A stretch of 62,351 nucleotides of DNA, taken from contig JAWXAT010000017.1 of the NCBI GenBank assembly GCA_034439615.1, positions 1 through 62,351 of the forward strand, read 5' to 3'. The position numbers and the translations under genes are program-made. Shown here one piece after another: positions 35,867-44,487 of this stretch; position 1 is the stretch's first letter; every line of letters begins with the position of its first letter. The notes under the pieces were generated by a model that made no database searches, was not told where the DNA came from, and saw only the letters and a program-made list of their open reading frames with translations. Source of the stretch: Oligoflexia bacterium (GTDB lineage: Bacteria > Bdellovibrionota > Bdellovibrionia > JABDDW01).

Positions 35867-36562
35867 ATGAAATTTCTATTTATATTAGCCATCTGTATTT
35901 TTACAAACGTGAGCAGTTTAGAAGCAGCTCAACACTTAATGGCTACTTCTGAAATGGATGTTATATCGCCAAAATCCTGTGAAGAACTTACCAATCAAAC
36001 AACAGGTACAACAGCGCTCTATAGGCAAATCATTAATAAATTTCAGAACGTAGGCGAATACATGTCTCAGTCCACAAATGTTTGTCAGGTAGATGCCACA
36101 GGCATGAATCACCTTACCTTTTACATGCTTATTATCGGAGATACACAAAATGCTCGATTTAAAAAGATTCTTGAATTAGTACGAGTGACACCTTTTGAAA
36201 ATACACAACACATTCTTCGTACACCTACAAAAGTCATAGGTTATAAAACAGCCTCTACAGTAAAAAATAATATGTACATTTATAGAACACCAACAGCCAA
36301 AGAGGTATATGCAAACGGCATTGACGGCGCATTAGATGAGATTCGATCTATGCAATATGCCTTTGATCACGATACTGGTGTTGCATTTACAAAATTGGAT
36401 AATATTTTTGGAAATCAAATTGGGATAGAGCTGGAAACTTCGTGGGTAGAACACCCAGGTTCAGCTGTTTTTTACCATGTTTTTCCAAGCTTTGAATTCG
36501 AAAATGGCGATAAGATTTCTGGTGTCTTAGGCTGGTATGCGGAGCGCGCACCTTTAAATTAG
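35867..36562 (+). CDS. exported protein of unknown function
   Basis: 231 aa with a signal peptide (about 1-20, LEA-A). AAGGGGG is 5 nt before the ATG. Contains two Cys (C38, C73 region) and a mixed alpha/beta pattern ending in strands GVLGWYAERAPLN. No family recognised. It lies divergently from the zincin gene and may share its regulation. Confidence 0.6.
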   Translation: MKFLFILAICIFTNVSSLEAAQHLMATSEMDVISPKSCEELTNQTTGTTALYRQIINKFQNVGEYMSQSTNVCQVDATGMNHLTFYMLIIGDTQNARFKKILELVRVTPFENTQHILRTPTKVIGYKTASTVKNNMYIYRTPTAKEVYANGIDGALDEIRSMQYAFDHDTGVAFTKLDNIFGNQIGIELETSWVEHPGSAVFYHVFPSFEFENGDKISGVLGWYAERAPLN

Positions 36563-36711
36563 GTGTGTACGTTAGAATATAAACGCCTTAGTTTTTCAAC
36601 CAGGGTATTTCGATTTCTATGCAAATTCACCGTTCTTTTAATAAATAGTTTCGGACTGATGTTTGTTTCGAAATACAACGTGAAACGAGCACCACAAGAT
36701 TACACCTATAG

Positions 36712-36738
36712 AGTTAGGCTTCTATTAGATGCCTAACT
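36712..36738. repeat. hairpin in the intergenic space before the M23 gene end
   Basis: AGTTAGGC (36712-36719) and GCCTAACT (36731-36738) form a perfect 8-bp stem with an 11-nt loop. There is no T-run on either side. It lies between the exported gene (+) and the end of the M23 peptidase gene (-), so a weak bidirectional terminator is possible. Confidence 0.35.
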
Positions 36739-36801
36739 TCATAGGGTGATAAATTCTGACTTAAGAAAATGAAGTCCGCAAGCGCGACTTAGTCAATAAG
36801 C

Positions 36802-38118
36802 CTACATATCTGATGATGGATTTCTAGAATCGATTGTGGGCATTTGTGTGTTTGTCTGCGCAACACCTTGTGAGGGCCACGGAGGTAGAGTTTGAAGGGA
36901 AGGTTGGAGTGCTGCTAAAAAAACGGACATCATCGTTGTCGGGACTGGTTCAGCTGATGGAAATTTTTTTCCAAGAGGGTCAATGTAGCGGCCATTTTGG
37001 AAAAATTCAAAATGCAGATGGGGCGCTGTTGATAAGCCAGTAGTGCCCACATGACCGATAACTTGGCCTTGGCTGACGCGAGCACCTTGGCGCACATTGA
37101 TGCGACTTAAATGTAAATAAGCAGTTTCGTATACAGAGTTATGGCGAATTTTTATCGTGTTTCCACCGCCGCCACGAAAGCCTGCGATTTGCACAACGCC
37201 ATCACCAACTGCGCGAATGGGTGTGCCGGTGGGTGCAGCGTAATCAACGCCTAAGTGTGGGCGTCTGATTTTTAAAATAGGGTGAAATCTAGCTTTTTGA
37301 AAACGTGATGAAATGCGCCCAAAACGCATGGGTGTTCTTAAAAACATTCTACGAAGACTTGATCCGTCGGGTGCAAAGTAACCTAAATCTTTGCCTTCTT
37401 GACGAAAGAGGATGGCGATATTTTTTTCGCCCACATTTTCGTATTCAGCTGCGAGGATCTTACCCCATCCGAAAGGTTGGCCATGTACGAGTCTTTGTTC
37501 TACCGATAAACGCCAACGATCATTAGGGCGAACTTCTCTGGCGAAATCAACTTGCCATGCGAAAATTTCAGCTAGCTCAGAAATAAGATTTGGATCCATA
37601 CCTGCATTTTCTGCAGAACCCCAAAGTGTATCGGTAACAATGCCTGCATAGGTGACAAGTTTTATCTCAACAGTTTCGCGAATTATTTTTGCACTCCAGA
37701 TAAGGGCTTTGGTTGTAGTATCAGTCTCTTTTTTAATTTCTAAAAATTCTTCTGGCGAAAATTTAAAAGTAATTCCTCTTAATTCTTTACTAGGTTCTGG
37801 TTCGCGAAAAAGTTGATATTTTGTACCAGCTCTAAGTTTGTTCAAATTAAAGTGTGGTTTGGTATTTTCAACGATTTGATGGATATCAAACCCTGTGAGT
37901 CCGGCTTCTTGCAAAATATCAAAAGCTGTTTTGTTTTTTTTCAATTCATACGGATATATTTCAGCTCTTGCTGCAGCTTGTGGATCTGTAGAGGGGATAT
38001 CGTTTAGTCCGTAACCTGAGAGTTTGCGGCCACCAAAATAAATTCCAAAGCTGAACATCAAAATAACAAGGCAGAGGACGGTAATTTTTTTGAAACCAAG
38101 TTTTTTTACTTTTTCCAT
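36802..38118 (-). CDS. M23 family peptidoglycan endopeptidase (MepM-like)
   Basis: 438 aa. An N-terminal signal anchor (about 12-30) is followed by an OapA/LysM-like region (ELKKNKTAFDILQEAGL, LRAGTKYQLF) and then a LytM/M23 domain. The zinc ligands are in RPHLGVDYAAPTGTP (His, Asp) and APHLHFEFF (HxH). All are present, so it should be an active DD-endopeptidase cutting peptidoglycan cross-links. The C-terminal 50 residues are Pro/Gln/Thr-rich and probably flexible. Confidence 0.9.
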   Translation of the reverse strand: MEKVKKLGFKKITVLCLVILMFSFGIYFGGRKLSGYGLNDIPSTDPQAAARAEIYPYELKKNKTAFDILQEAGLTGFDIHQIVENTKPHFNLNKLRAGTKYQLFREPEPSKELRGITFKFSPEEFLEIKKETDTTTKALIWSAKIIRETVEIKLVTYAGIVTDTLWGSAENAGMDPNLISELAEIFAWQVDFAREVRPNDRWRLSVEQRLVHGQPFGWGKILAAEYENVGEKNIAILFRQEGKDLGYFAPDGSSLRRMFLRTPMRFGRISSRFQKARFHPILKIRRPHLGVDYAAPTGTPIRAVGDGVVQIAGFRGGGGNTIKIRHNSVYETAYLHLSRINVRQGARVSQGQVIGHVGTTGLSTAPHLHFEFFQNGRYIDPLGKKFPSAEPVPTTMMSVFLAALQPSLQTLPPWPSQGVAQTNTQMPTIDSRNPSSDM

Positions 38119-38189
38119 TTATCGATTATAAACAGAAAATTTCTTGCCCGACCAGTCAAGAATGCTTAAATATCGACACAGCGCGCGTG

Positions 38190-38627
38190 TCAGTGCGCGC
38201 TTTCGAAGTCCATTAACGCCTTTTCAGCAGCGAAATTCTTTTCAAAATGGAGACCTTGCTCAACGGGTAGGTCGAATTCGCCCCATGCTTTCCATCCACC
38301 TTCCATCTCGAGTACAGGAAAATCGTGAGAGGCAAAATGGTAAGCGGCTTTTGCACCCAAATGACATACATGTGAATAGCAATAAATCACGTTAGTTTGA
38401 TCTTTTTTGAGAAGTGTCAAATCACCCCATTTTTCTTCTGGAATGTTTAAAGCGCCTGGAATGTGGCCCATCTCAAAATCAACCGCACTTCGTACATCAA
38501 TGATGTGTGGCGCTTCACCTTCATCCATTAGATGTTTTATTTCCATTGGGCTAGCTGTGAAGTTTAATTTATTCTCAAAAAAATCTTTTGCTCTCTGAGG
38601 ATCGAGTACTTTAAGAGTATTTTCCAT
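38190..38627 (-). CDS. rhodanese-domain protein
   Basis: 145 aa from the ATG at 38627; a TTG further upstream is also in frame. Rhodanese fold with HIIDVRSAVDFEMGHIPGALNIP and the active-site loop YCYSHVCHLG, whose first Cys would carry the persulfide. The loop ends with His rather than the common Arg. Likely a sulfurtransferase or a regulatory rhodanese; substrate unknown. Confidence 0.8.
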   Translation of the reverse strand: MENTLKVLDPQRAKDFFENKLNFTASPMEIKHLMDEGEAPHIIDVRSAVDFEMGHIPGALNIPEEKWGDLTLLKKDQTNVIYCYSHVCHLGAKAAYHFASHDFPVLEMEGGWKAWGEFDLPVEQGLHFEKNFAAEKALMDFESAH

Positions 38628-38773
38628 AAAGTCGCTCACTTTCTTGTCTAAGGTTTGACAATATTCATTATGAGAAAGCAAATATGACGCCAAAAAACTG
38701 TCATTCGAAAATGGGAAATTTTGCCCCGTAACACGGAGATTATGTAGTGTATAAAAAAACCACCAGTGTATAG

Positions 38774-38802
38774 TTGACGGTTAGTAAAAGGTGGTGGATA
38801 TT
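38774..38802 (+). promoter_or_regulatory. promoter of the receiver gene, probably leaderless
   Basis: TTGACG (38774-38779), 17 bp, GATATT (38797-38802). The ATG begins 8 nt after the -10 box and no Shine-Dalgarno is present, so the transcript should start at or next to the ATG. An inverted repeat CCACCA/TGGTGG overlaps this region. Confidence 0.5.
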
Positions 38803-38810
38803 CCTATCGG

Positions 38811-39179
38811 ATGAATCAGAACATGACTCAAAAAATATTAATCATTGATGATGATCAATCCATCAGAGAATCAGTATCTGAACTTCTTATTTCTGAGGGA
38901 CATGAAGTTGTCACTGCAGCCAATGGCCTTGATGGGCTTGATCTACTTAAAAAAAATAAAATAAAACTTGTGATCGTTGATTTAAGAATGCCCATCATGG
39001 ACGGTTGGGAGTTTAAACAAAGTCTCGATGCTGATCCTAGTTATAAAGAACTTCCTGTTTTTGTTTTCAGTGCAACTCCTGATTATCGACCACCAGGTAT
39101 CACGGCTACAGGTTTTATTACAAAGCCGGTAGATATTGAAGAGCTGCTCCGAATGCTCGCGCCTTATTTAAAACATTAA
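38811..39179 (+). CDS. single-domain response regulator (receiver, CheY-like)
   Basis: 122 aa, one receiver domain and no output domain. ILIIDDDQS (acidic pocket), VIVDLRMPIMDGW (phospho-Asp), VFSATP (Thr/Ser) and ITKPVDI (Lys) are intact. Single-domain receivers act on a partner protein or within a phosphorelay. It is not adjacent to a kinase. The start is uncertain by four codons. Confidence 0.9.
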   Translation: MNQNMTQKILIIDDDQSIRESVSELLISEGHEVVTAANGLDGLDLLKKNKIKLVIVDLRMPIMDGWEFKQSLDADPSYKELPVFVFSATPDYRPPGITATGFITKPVDIEELLRMLAPYLKH

Positions 39180-39183
39180 ATAA

Positions 39184-39921
39184 TCAATTATTTCGCGAAT
39201 TAGAAAATCCTGATTGTAATTTTTTAAGTTTGTTTACGTATGCATGAGGATTGTGTGCCCCACAATTTCCGATTGATGCTAATTGAAAACGGTTGCGCAC
39301 GAATTGTTCTCCGCGCTGTGGCCCACAAAGATGAATGATGGCCGCTAGCTCTTGTTTTTGTTGAGTGTTTGGTGGAGCTCCTCGATATCTTTTTATTAAT
39401 TTTGTTACATGATAATCTAAATAGGCTGCTGTCATTTCAATTGCATGACTGGGAATTAATCGGTTGTATGCAAAGTTAAACCAACACGAACCAATTTCAT
39501 ACCATGGACCATCTTTTACGACTTCTCCATTGTGAATGCAGAATCTTTTCATTTGGGCATAAGTTCCATCTGTAATTTGAAACAAACCAGCAGCACTTGA
39601 AGCGGGTGCAAAAATTTTAAATGGATTTGTAGAAAACGACCATTGCCAATATGTACGTGCTATTGGATTTCCTTGAGTTTCAGTTTGCGCAAGAGCTGCC
39701 AAAAAATCTGAAGTTATAATTGATGTAGAGTGATCTTTGAAGTCAGATCCTAGATTTTGCCACGTATTTCGTGGACTGTTATAGAAATGAGAGTCGAAAA
39801 GTCCAATGACTTCTGAGGGCTTATTGATGGCGTGATAACACCAGTTGATGGTAAAAAAACTAGGGATCGCTATGACCCAAAATTTTAACCAGGCAAGTTT
39901 TTTTTTGCGTTTAGTCGCCAT
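39184..39921 (-). CDS. SLT-type lytic transglycosylase-like protein
   Basis: 245 aa with an N-terminal hydrophobic segment (about 10-27; signal peptide or anchor). AALAQTETQGNP carries the presumed catalytic Glu and SSAAGLFQITDGTYAQ matches the SLT glycine-loop motif. A Cys-rich patch (FCIHNG, GSCWFNFAY, HLCGP) is extra. Lytic transglycosylases cleave peptidoglycan glycan strands to anhydro-sugars. It is convergent with the receiver gene. Confidence 0.82.
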   Translation of the reverse strand: MATKRKKKLAWLKFWVIAIPSFFTINWCYHAINKPSEVIGLFDSHFYNSPRNTWQNLGSDFKDHSTSIITSDFLAALAQTETQGNPIARTYWQWSFSTNPFKIFAPASSAAGLFQITDGTYAQMKRFCIHNGEVVKDGPWYEIGSCWFNFAYNRLIPSHAIEMTAAYLDYHVTKLIKRYRGAPPNTQQKQELAAIIHLCGPQRGEQFVRNRFQLASIGNCGAHNPHAYVNKLKKLQSGFSNSRNN

Positions 39922-40020
39922 TTATTAAGTATATGTGAAAATGCGATTTATAGTCATCTATCATAGATAATCTCAATGCCATTTAGACTTTGGCCGAGAT
40001 TTGTTGTAAATAAAACCCCT

Positions 40021-40905
40021 ATGAAGTGTATTTCGATTGTTTTCTTTTTAATGAGTTTTATGAGTCAAAGTAGCGCTCAGCAAATCGTCGTGGAAGGAGC
40101 CTTGCAGTTGAATGAGAAATCTCAATGGTTTGAAGTAGCGCATCAAAGTAAGGGGGTAATCTTACTTGCTCACGGGCTTAATATGAAGCCTTCTAAAATG
40201 GATTCACTATCTAAGTTTTTTCACTCCGAAGGTTACGATGTCTATCGCATAGCACTCAGTGGTCATCGCGGAGATCTTCAAGAAATGCGAGAGGTCACTA
40301 AAGAAAAATGGAAAACTGAAAGTCTTCAGCATTACGAAGAAGCGAAAAAACTGGCGCTGTCTAAAGCAGTGCCCTTGTACTTTGTGGGTTTTTCACTTGG
40401 CGGTTTGCTTTATCAAGAATTGATAAATACAGAAACACATATCATCTTTGAGCGAGTTGTCCTTTTTGCACCGGCAATATCAATGCATGCACGCACGCAG
40501 CTTTTAAAAGCTGTTCGCATATTTAAACCTCAGCTCATGATATTTAGCATGAGCCCCATTGAATACCGCGCCAATGTCGAAGGTACTTCTGTGGGTGCGT
40601 ATAATGTTCTATTTAATGCGATCTCAAATCTTAGAATGCAGAACTTTAAAGCCTCAAATATTCCAACTTTACTTTTCATCGACCCGAAAGACGAGGTGAT
40701 TAGTTATAAAGGAATAATGAAAATAAAAAATCAGTTTCAATTAGATCAATGGAATTTGGTCGAGGTCACTAACTCTAGCTCGACACTTTCACAATCAATG
40801 CATCATATTATTACAGATGAAGCTGCTGTCGGCACAAGTCAGTGGAATATAATTAAAGATTTAATACGCCAACATTTTAATTATTTTGGAAGTCCTCGAA
40901 GATAA
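40021..40905 (+). CDS. exported alpha/beta hydrolase
   Basis: 294 aa from the ATG at 40021, chosen because it starts the signal peptide (KCISIVFFLMSFMSQSSA-Q). HGLNMKP (oxyanion-loop HG), nucleophile GFSLGG, and a late Asp (LLFIDPKDEV) and His (MHHIIT) complete a serine-hydrolase triad. Substrate unknown; likely a lipase/esterase. It overlaps the next gene on the other strand by 25 nt at the 3' ends. Confidence 0.82.
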   Translation: MKCISIVFFLMSFMSQSSAQQIVVEGALQLNEKSQWFEVAHQSKGVILLAHGLNMKPSKMDSLSKFFHSEGYDVYRIALSGHRGDLQEMREVTKEKWKTESLQHYEEAKKLALSKAVPLYFVGFSLGGLLYQELINTETHIIFERVVLFAPAISMHARTQLLKAVRIFKPQLMIFSMSPIEYRANVEGTSVGAYNVLFNAISNLRMQNFKASNIPTLLFIDPKDEVISYKGIMKIKNQFQLDQWNLVEVTNSSSTLSQSMHHIITDEAAVGTSQWNIIKDLIRQHFNYFGSPRR

Positions 40906-41582
40906 TTATTTACTCCGTGAAGAACTTCTTGAGGAATTTCGTGTCCTCCGCTAAAAGTTTGTAATTTTCCTTTAAGCCCCGCATCTAAAAGAGTTTTCTC
41001 TAAGGCTTGTGCGCCTTGAAGTCCGAGTAGGTCGTCGCGAGTTCCATGACTTTGGTAAAAAGAAAGTCCTGTGCGATTTTTTGCTTTTTCGGCCCAAATT
41101 TTTCCATCTAACAATGCGCCTGACATAATGATGAGCCCTTTTGGTGGTTCAGGTGCATAGAGTGTTAACGCTGTAGCAAGCATTGCACCTTGGCTAAAGC
41201 CTCCGAAGATTACTTGGGAAAGAGGAATGTTTAAGGTTTTAAGCATTTCAAAAACTTTTTCTCTGGCTTGTTTAATTCCAGGTGGTGTTGTGTTTGAAAG
41301 ATCTCGATGTGTGCCTTCAGCACGCGCTCTATCAAGTGCTTCAATATCAATCGGAAACCACGCCCGTGCTGAAAAATGAGGTCCCAGTTCGACTTCCATT
41401 GTTCCGTTAGGAAACAACCAAGTTGTGCCCGGGGGGGCTGAAATAACATTTGCCAGTGGAACTAAATCAGTGGCGTCTGCACCATAGCCATGGAAAAAAA
41501 CTATACACGGGCTTTTGGGTTGCCCTGGAATTTCGATAACTTCAAGAGAGCCGATTTTTCTCATTTTTGAAGGTCGTGCCAT
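40881..41582 (-). CDS. phospholipase/carboxylesterase family hydrolase
   Basis: 233 aa, cytoplasmic. FFHGYGADATDLVPLA, nucleophile GFSQGAMLA (about 133-141), a catalytic Asp around HGTRDDLLG and His in SGGHEIP are the YpfH/carboxylesterase pattern. Its start overlaps the dusC 3' end by 41 nt, so it is the last gene of the TonB-to-esterase run. Confidence 0.88.
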   Translation of the reverse strand: MARPSKMRKIGSLEVIEIPGQPKSPCIVFFHGYGADATDLVPLANVISAPPGTTWLFPNGTMEVELGPHFSARAWFPIDIEALDRARAEGTHRDLSNTTPPGIKQAREKVFEMLKTLNIPLSQVIFGGFSQGAMLATALTLYAPEPPKGLIIMSGALLDGKIWAEKAKNRTGLSFYQSHGTRDDLLGLQGAQALEKTLLDAGLKGKLQTFSGGHEIPQEVLHGVNNYLRGLPK

Positions 41583-42600
41583 GATGTACCTCGTTCATTC
41601 TTGTTAAGATAAAATTAATATCAGAAACACTTTTTGTTTTTTTGATTTCATCAAACCATAGAAGCTCACGTCTCTGGTTTGCCATTTTAAGCCATTGTTT
41701 AATACGACAAACCGTATATTGAGTATCGGGAGATTTATCTTTGGTGAGGTCAATAAAACGTGTGAGAAGTGGTGCCCAGTCAGATATTTCAATGCCGATG
41801 GGGTGAAGATCTTGTGCCGCAATAGATAATTTTGAGTGAATGGGTAAACCTAGTTCATGTGCAATTTGATGTTGTAATGATGGATTCGCTAATGCGCCTC
41901 GACCAATCATGAAATGTTCACAATTTGTTTCAACTTGGCATTTTTTAAAATCTTCTAAGGTCCAAATTTCCCCATTTGCAACAACGGGTATACTAAGTTG
42001 TTTTTGTACTTCGCCGATGTATTTCCAGTGAGCTGGTGGTGCGTAGCCTTGGGTTTTTGTGCGTGCGTGAATGGTGATCCAGCTGGCTCCACCATCTTGG
42101 GCTTTTTTTGCATTGGTAAATATGGAATCCATATTATCCCAACCTAAACGAAGTTTTGCTGAAACGGGAATGTGAGATGGAACTGCCTCGCGAACTGCTT
42201 TTACAATTTCTTTAATGCGTTCAGGGTATTTTAAAAGTGTAGCGCCGCCATCGTTGCGATTCACTGTGGGTGCGGGGCAGCCAAAATTAATATCAATTGC
42301 CAAAGCTCCAAGTTCAATTGCAGTTTGAGCACTTTTTGCCATCAGTTCGGCATTGCCACCCAGTAGTTGAATTTGAACGGGTACTTGTGAAAAAGTTTTT
42401 GCACCATGATTTAATTCGGGGGCGTGTTTGAGATAAACTTTTTTGGGTAAAAGTTCTTGGCTGATGCGTAAGAATTCAGCGACACAATAGCTAAATCCAC
42501 CGCGTTCTGTGAGTAAAGTGCGCATGGGATAATCCGTCACTCCCTCCATTGGAGCGAGAACAAGGGCTGGTTTGTTTTTCTCAATCCAATTAAAACTCAT
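41542..42600 (-). CDS. dusC: tRNA-dihydrouridine synthase, DusC-like
   Basis: 352 aa. FMN-dependent reduction of uridine in tRNA. APMEGVTDYPMRTLLTE, INFGCPAPTVNRNDGGATLL (catalytic Cys), GQ-like GASWITIHARTKTQGY and HFMIGRGALANPSL are closest in pattern to DusC, which modifies U16. It begins in an ATGA overlap with the subtilase gene. Its own 3' end overlaps the esterase gene. Confidence 0.92.
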   Translation of the reverse strand: MSFNWIEKNKPALVLAPMEGVTDYPMRTLLTERGGFSYCVAEFLRISQELLPKKVYLKHAPELNHGAKTFSQVPVQIQLLGGNAELMAKSAQTAIELGALAIDINFGCPAPTVNRNDGGATLLKYPERIKEIVKAVREAVPSHIPVSAKLRLGWDNMDSIFTNAKKAQDGGASWITIHARTKTQGYAPPAHWKYIGEVQKQLSIPVVANGEIWTLEDFKKCQVETNCEHFMIGRGALANPSLQHQIAHELGLPIHSKLSIAAQDLHPIGIEISDWAPLLTRFIDLTKDKSPDTQYTVCRIKQWLKMANQRRELLWFDEIKKTKSVSDINFILTRMNEVHHGTTFKNEKNRLS

Positions 42601-44072
42601 CTGTTGATGTATTTGTGAAGTTCAGAAATATCAGGAAGATTTCCAATGCGTTCATTGGTATTTCCTTTTTGCTGAGTGCCTGTTTTTCTTAATGCTTCAC
42701 GCATTTGTAATGGGGTTAAGAGCTTACCTTCAGCTTTAGCGATTCCAGAGAGTGCAGCAACTACGCCGGCTACAATAGCTGTTGCACTTGAGGTGCCTGA
42801 AAAACGTGCTGTGTAATTGTTGGTGGGATTGGTTCCATAAAGATCGCCAAAACCAGTAGTCGTAACATCTTCACCGTAACCAAAAGCGTCGATTCGATTG
42901 CCAAAATTTGAAAGCCATACGCGACTCAGATGATTAAAACTTGTAGGTGGAGCACCAGCGCCAACTAAAACCGCTCCTGAATCTCGTACTTGAATATCAA
43001 AGGCTCCTAAATTTGCTTTGTCATCAAGACTGCTTGAACCATTTGCTCCAGCTGCTACGACATAAATACCTTTAAGTGAAGCAGTCTTTACCGCATTGAA
43101 AATCAATTCCCAATATTCAGCGGGGACATAACTAATGGGTCCTCTAGTTTGTTGTTCGATTATAAGAACATCGCCGGCAGATAACTGTGTGGTGGCTAAT
43201 TCAATTGCACGCGCTGCAGATGAAAAATAATTTCCATCTCCGCTACTATCTACAGTGCCTGAAAATCCAAAAGCTGATTCGTGGGCAATTCCTGTTATTC
43301 CAGTGCCATTGTTTTTACCAGCGACTACGCCCCAAACGGCAGAGCCGTGTTCAAGGTTTAAGTTAGAATCACTACTCCAAAACGGAAGGTTAAAATCTTC
43401 GTGGTTTGCGATCCAACCCCTTTCAATATCGATTATTTTAATTCCTTTGCCTGTGCCACCGGGTGTTGCCCAGCCGTATTTAGCGTTTACACCTTGAGGT
43501 GCGGATTCTAAATAATTTTGTCGGTCTTGAAAATCTGGAGTGGAATCAAAACCGGGAGTAAAATCAAGTGTGTCCTCGATTTGTGAAGTTTTAGTTACGT
43601 GACTGAGATTTAATTTTGATTCAGAAATCACAGTGTCAAACAACTCAGGCTCAAAGTATGCGTAGGCAATATTGTGATCTGCATAGAGTGATTCTAGAAG
43701 TGCCTTGGCTTGGTCTTGTGTGGGTGCTTGAGTAAAATAATAATAATAATAATTTTCAAGATTAGGTGGTTTTATAGTTTTTGCGAAATGCGATGGCACA
43801 TTGGGATATCTTTTTTTACCGCTTAAAAACACCGGCTCTACTTTGTACGAAATACTTGTGTTGAGTTTAAATTGACTTTTGTTAATGGGTGCTGATTTTC
43901 CAAAGATATTAGAATTAAGTATGTCTTTAAATTTTATCAGTAATATTTTTTCTTGAACGTACCCGTTTTTAAACATTGTTATTGATTCTTCAAGTGTATG
44001 CGCAAATGTTGAGGTCGTTAAATGGATATTGAGAATTATTAAAAGCAGAATTCTAAAATTTGAAATTTGCAT
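42597..44072 (-). CDS. exported subtilisin-family (S8) protease
   Basis: 491 aa from the ATG at 44072; GAGGAT lies upstream and this ATG begins the signal peptide. An inhibitor-like propeptide follows (to about 200). The catalytic triad is Asp215 (IIDIERGW), His242 (LEHGSAVWG) and Ser428 (FSGTSSATA). The oxyanion Asn, usually in AAGN, appears one residue later (AAGANGSSS). A run of five Tyr lies in the propeptide. It sits in a run with a TonB system and is a plausible processing or degrading partner for it. Confidence 0.88.
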   Translation of the reverse strand: MQISNFRILLLIILNIHLTTSTFAHTLEESITMFKNGYVQEKILLIKFKDILNSNIFGKSAPINKSQFKLNTSISYKVEPVFLSGKKRYPNVPSHFAKTIKPPNLENYYYYYFTQAPTQDQAKALLESLYADHNIAYAYFEPELFDTVISESKLNLSHVTKTSQIEDTLDFTPGFDSTPDFQDRQNYLESAPQGVNAKYGWATPGGTGKGIKIIDIERGWIANHEDFNLPFWSSDSNLNLEHGSAVWGVVAGKNNGTGITGIAHESAFGFSGTVDSSGDGNYFSSAARAIELATTQLSAGDVLIIEQQTRGPISYVPAEYWELIFNAVKTASLKGIYVVAAGANGSSSLDDKANLGAFDIQVRDSGAVLVGAGAPPTSFNHLSRVWLSNFGNRIDAFGYGEDVTTTGFGDLYGTNPTNNYTARFSGTSSATAIVAGVVAALSGIAKAEGKLLTPLQMREALRKTGTQQKGNTNERIGNLPDISELHKYINR

Positions 44073-44074
44073 AT

Positions 44075-44455
44075 TTATTTTATCCTCACGGAGGGGCGTG
44101 TCCATATAAACACCAATACACATAAAATTATCGATGCGATCACAATTTTAATAGTTTGTGAGATCGGGCCCCAGATCAAGGGGTAACTTATAAGTACAAA
44201 AATCATAATGGTAGCTGCGATTTTTGCTTGGAGCTCAATGACTCCGTGTCGTTCCCAATCTTTTAACATGGGCCCGATATGGGGAAGTGAGATGAGCCAA
44301 TGATGAAGTTTGGGTGAACTTTTTGAAAAACAAAGTGCTGCTAAAATTAAAAACGGAACACCAGGAATTAATGGTAAAATAATTCCTAAAATACCCAAAG
44401 CTACAAATATAAAACCTAGAGCAGTTAAAATGTAGTTCATCGGTGGCTTCAACAT
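44075..44455 (-). CDS. YbaN family membrane protein (DUF454)
   Basis: 126 aa from the ATG at 44455; ATG 44440 is also possible. Hydrophobic helices ALGFIFVALGILGIILPLIPGVPFLILAALCFSKSSPK with the conserved LPLIPGVPF motif and a final membrane helix are typical of DUF454. No function is established. It starts 32 nt after the lipoprotein stop and ends 2 nt before the subtilase ATG. Confidence 0.85.
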   Translation of the reverse strand: MLKPPMNYILTALGFIFVALGILGIILPLIPGVPFLILAALCFSKSSPKLHHWLISLPHIGPMLKDWERHGVIELQAKIAATIMIFVLISYPLIWGPISQTIKIVIASIILCVLVFIWTRPSVRIK

Positions 44456-44487
44456 GACTGAGGCTGTATCAGAAATAGAGGTGAAAA

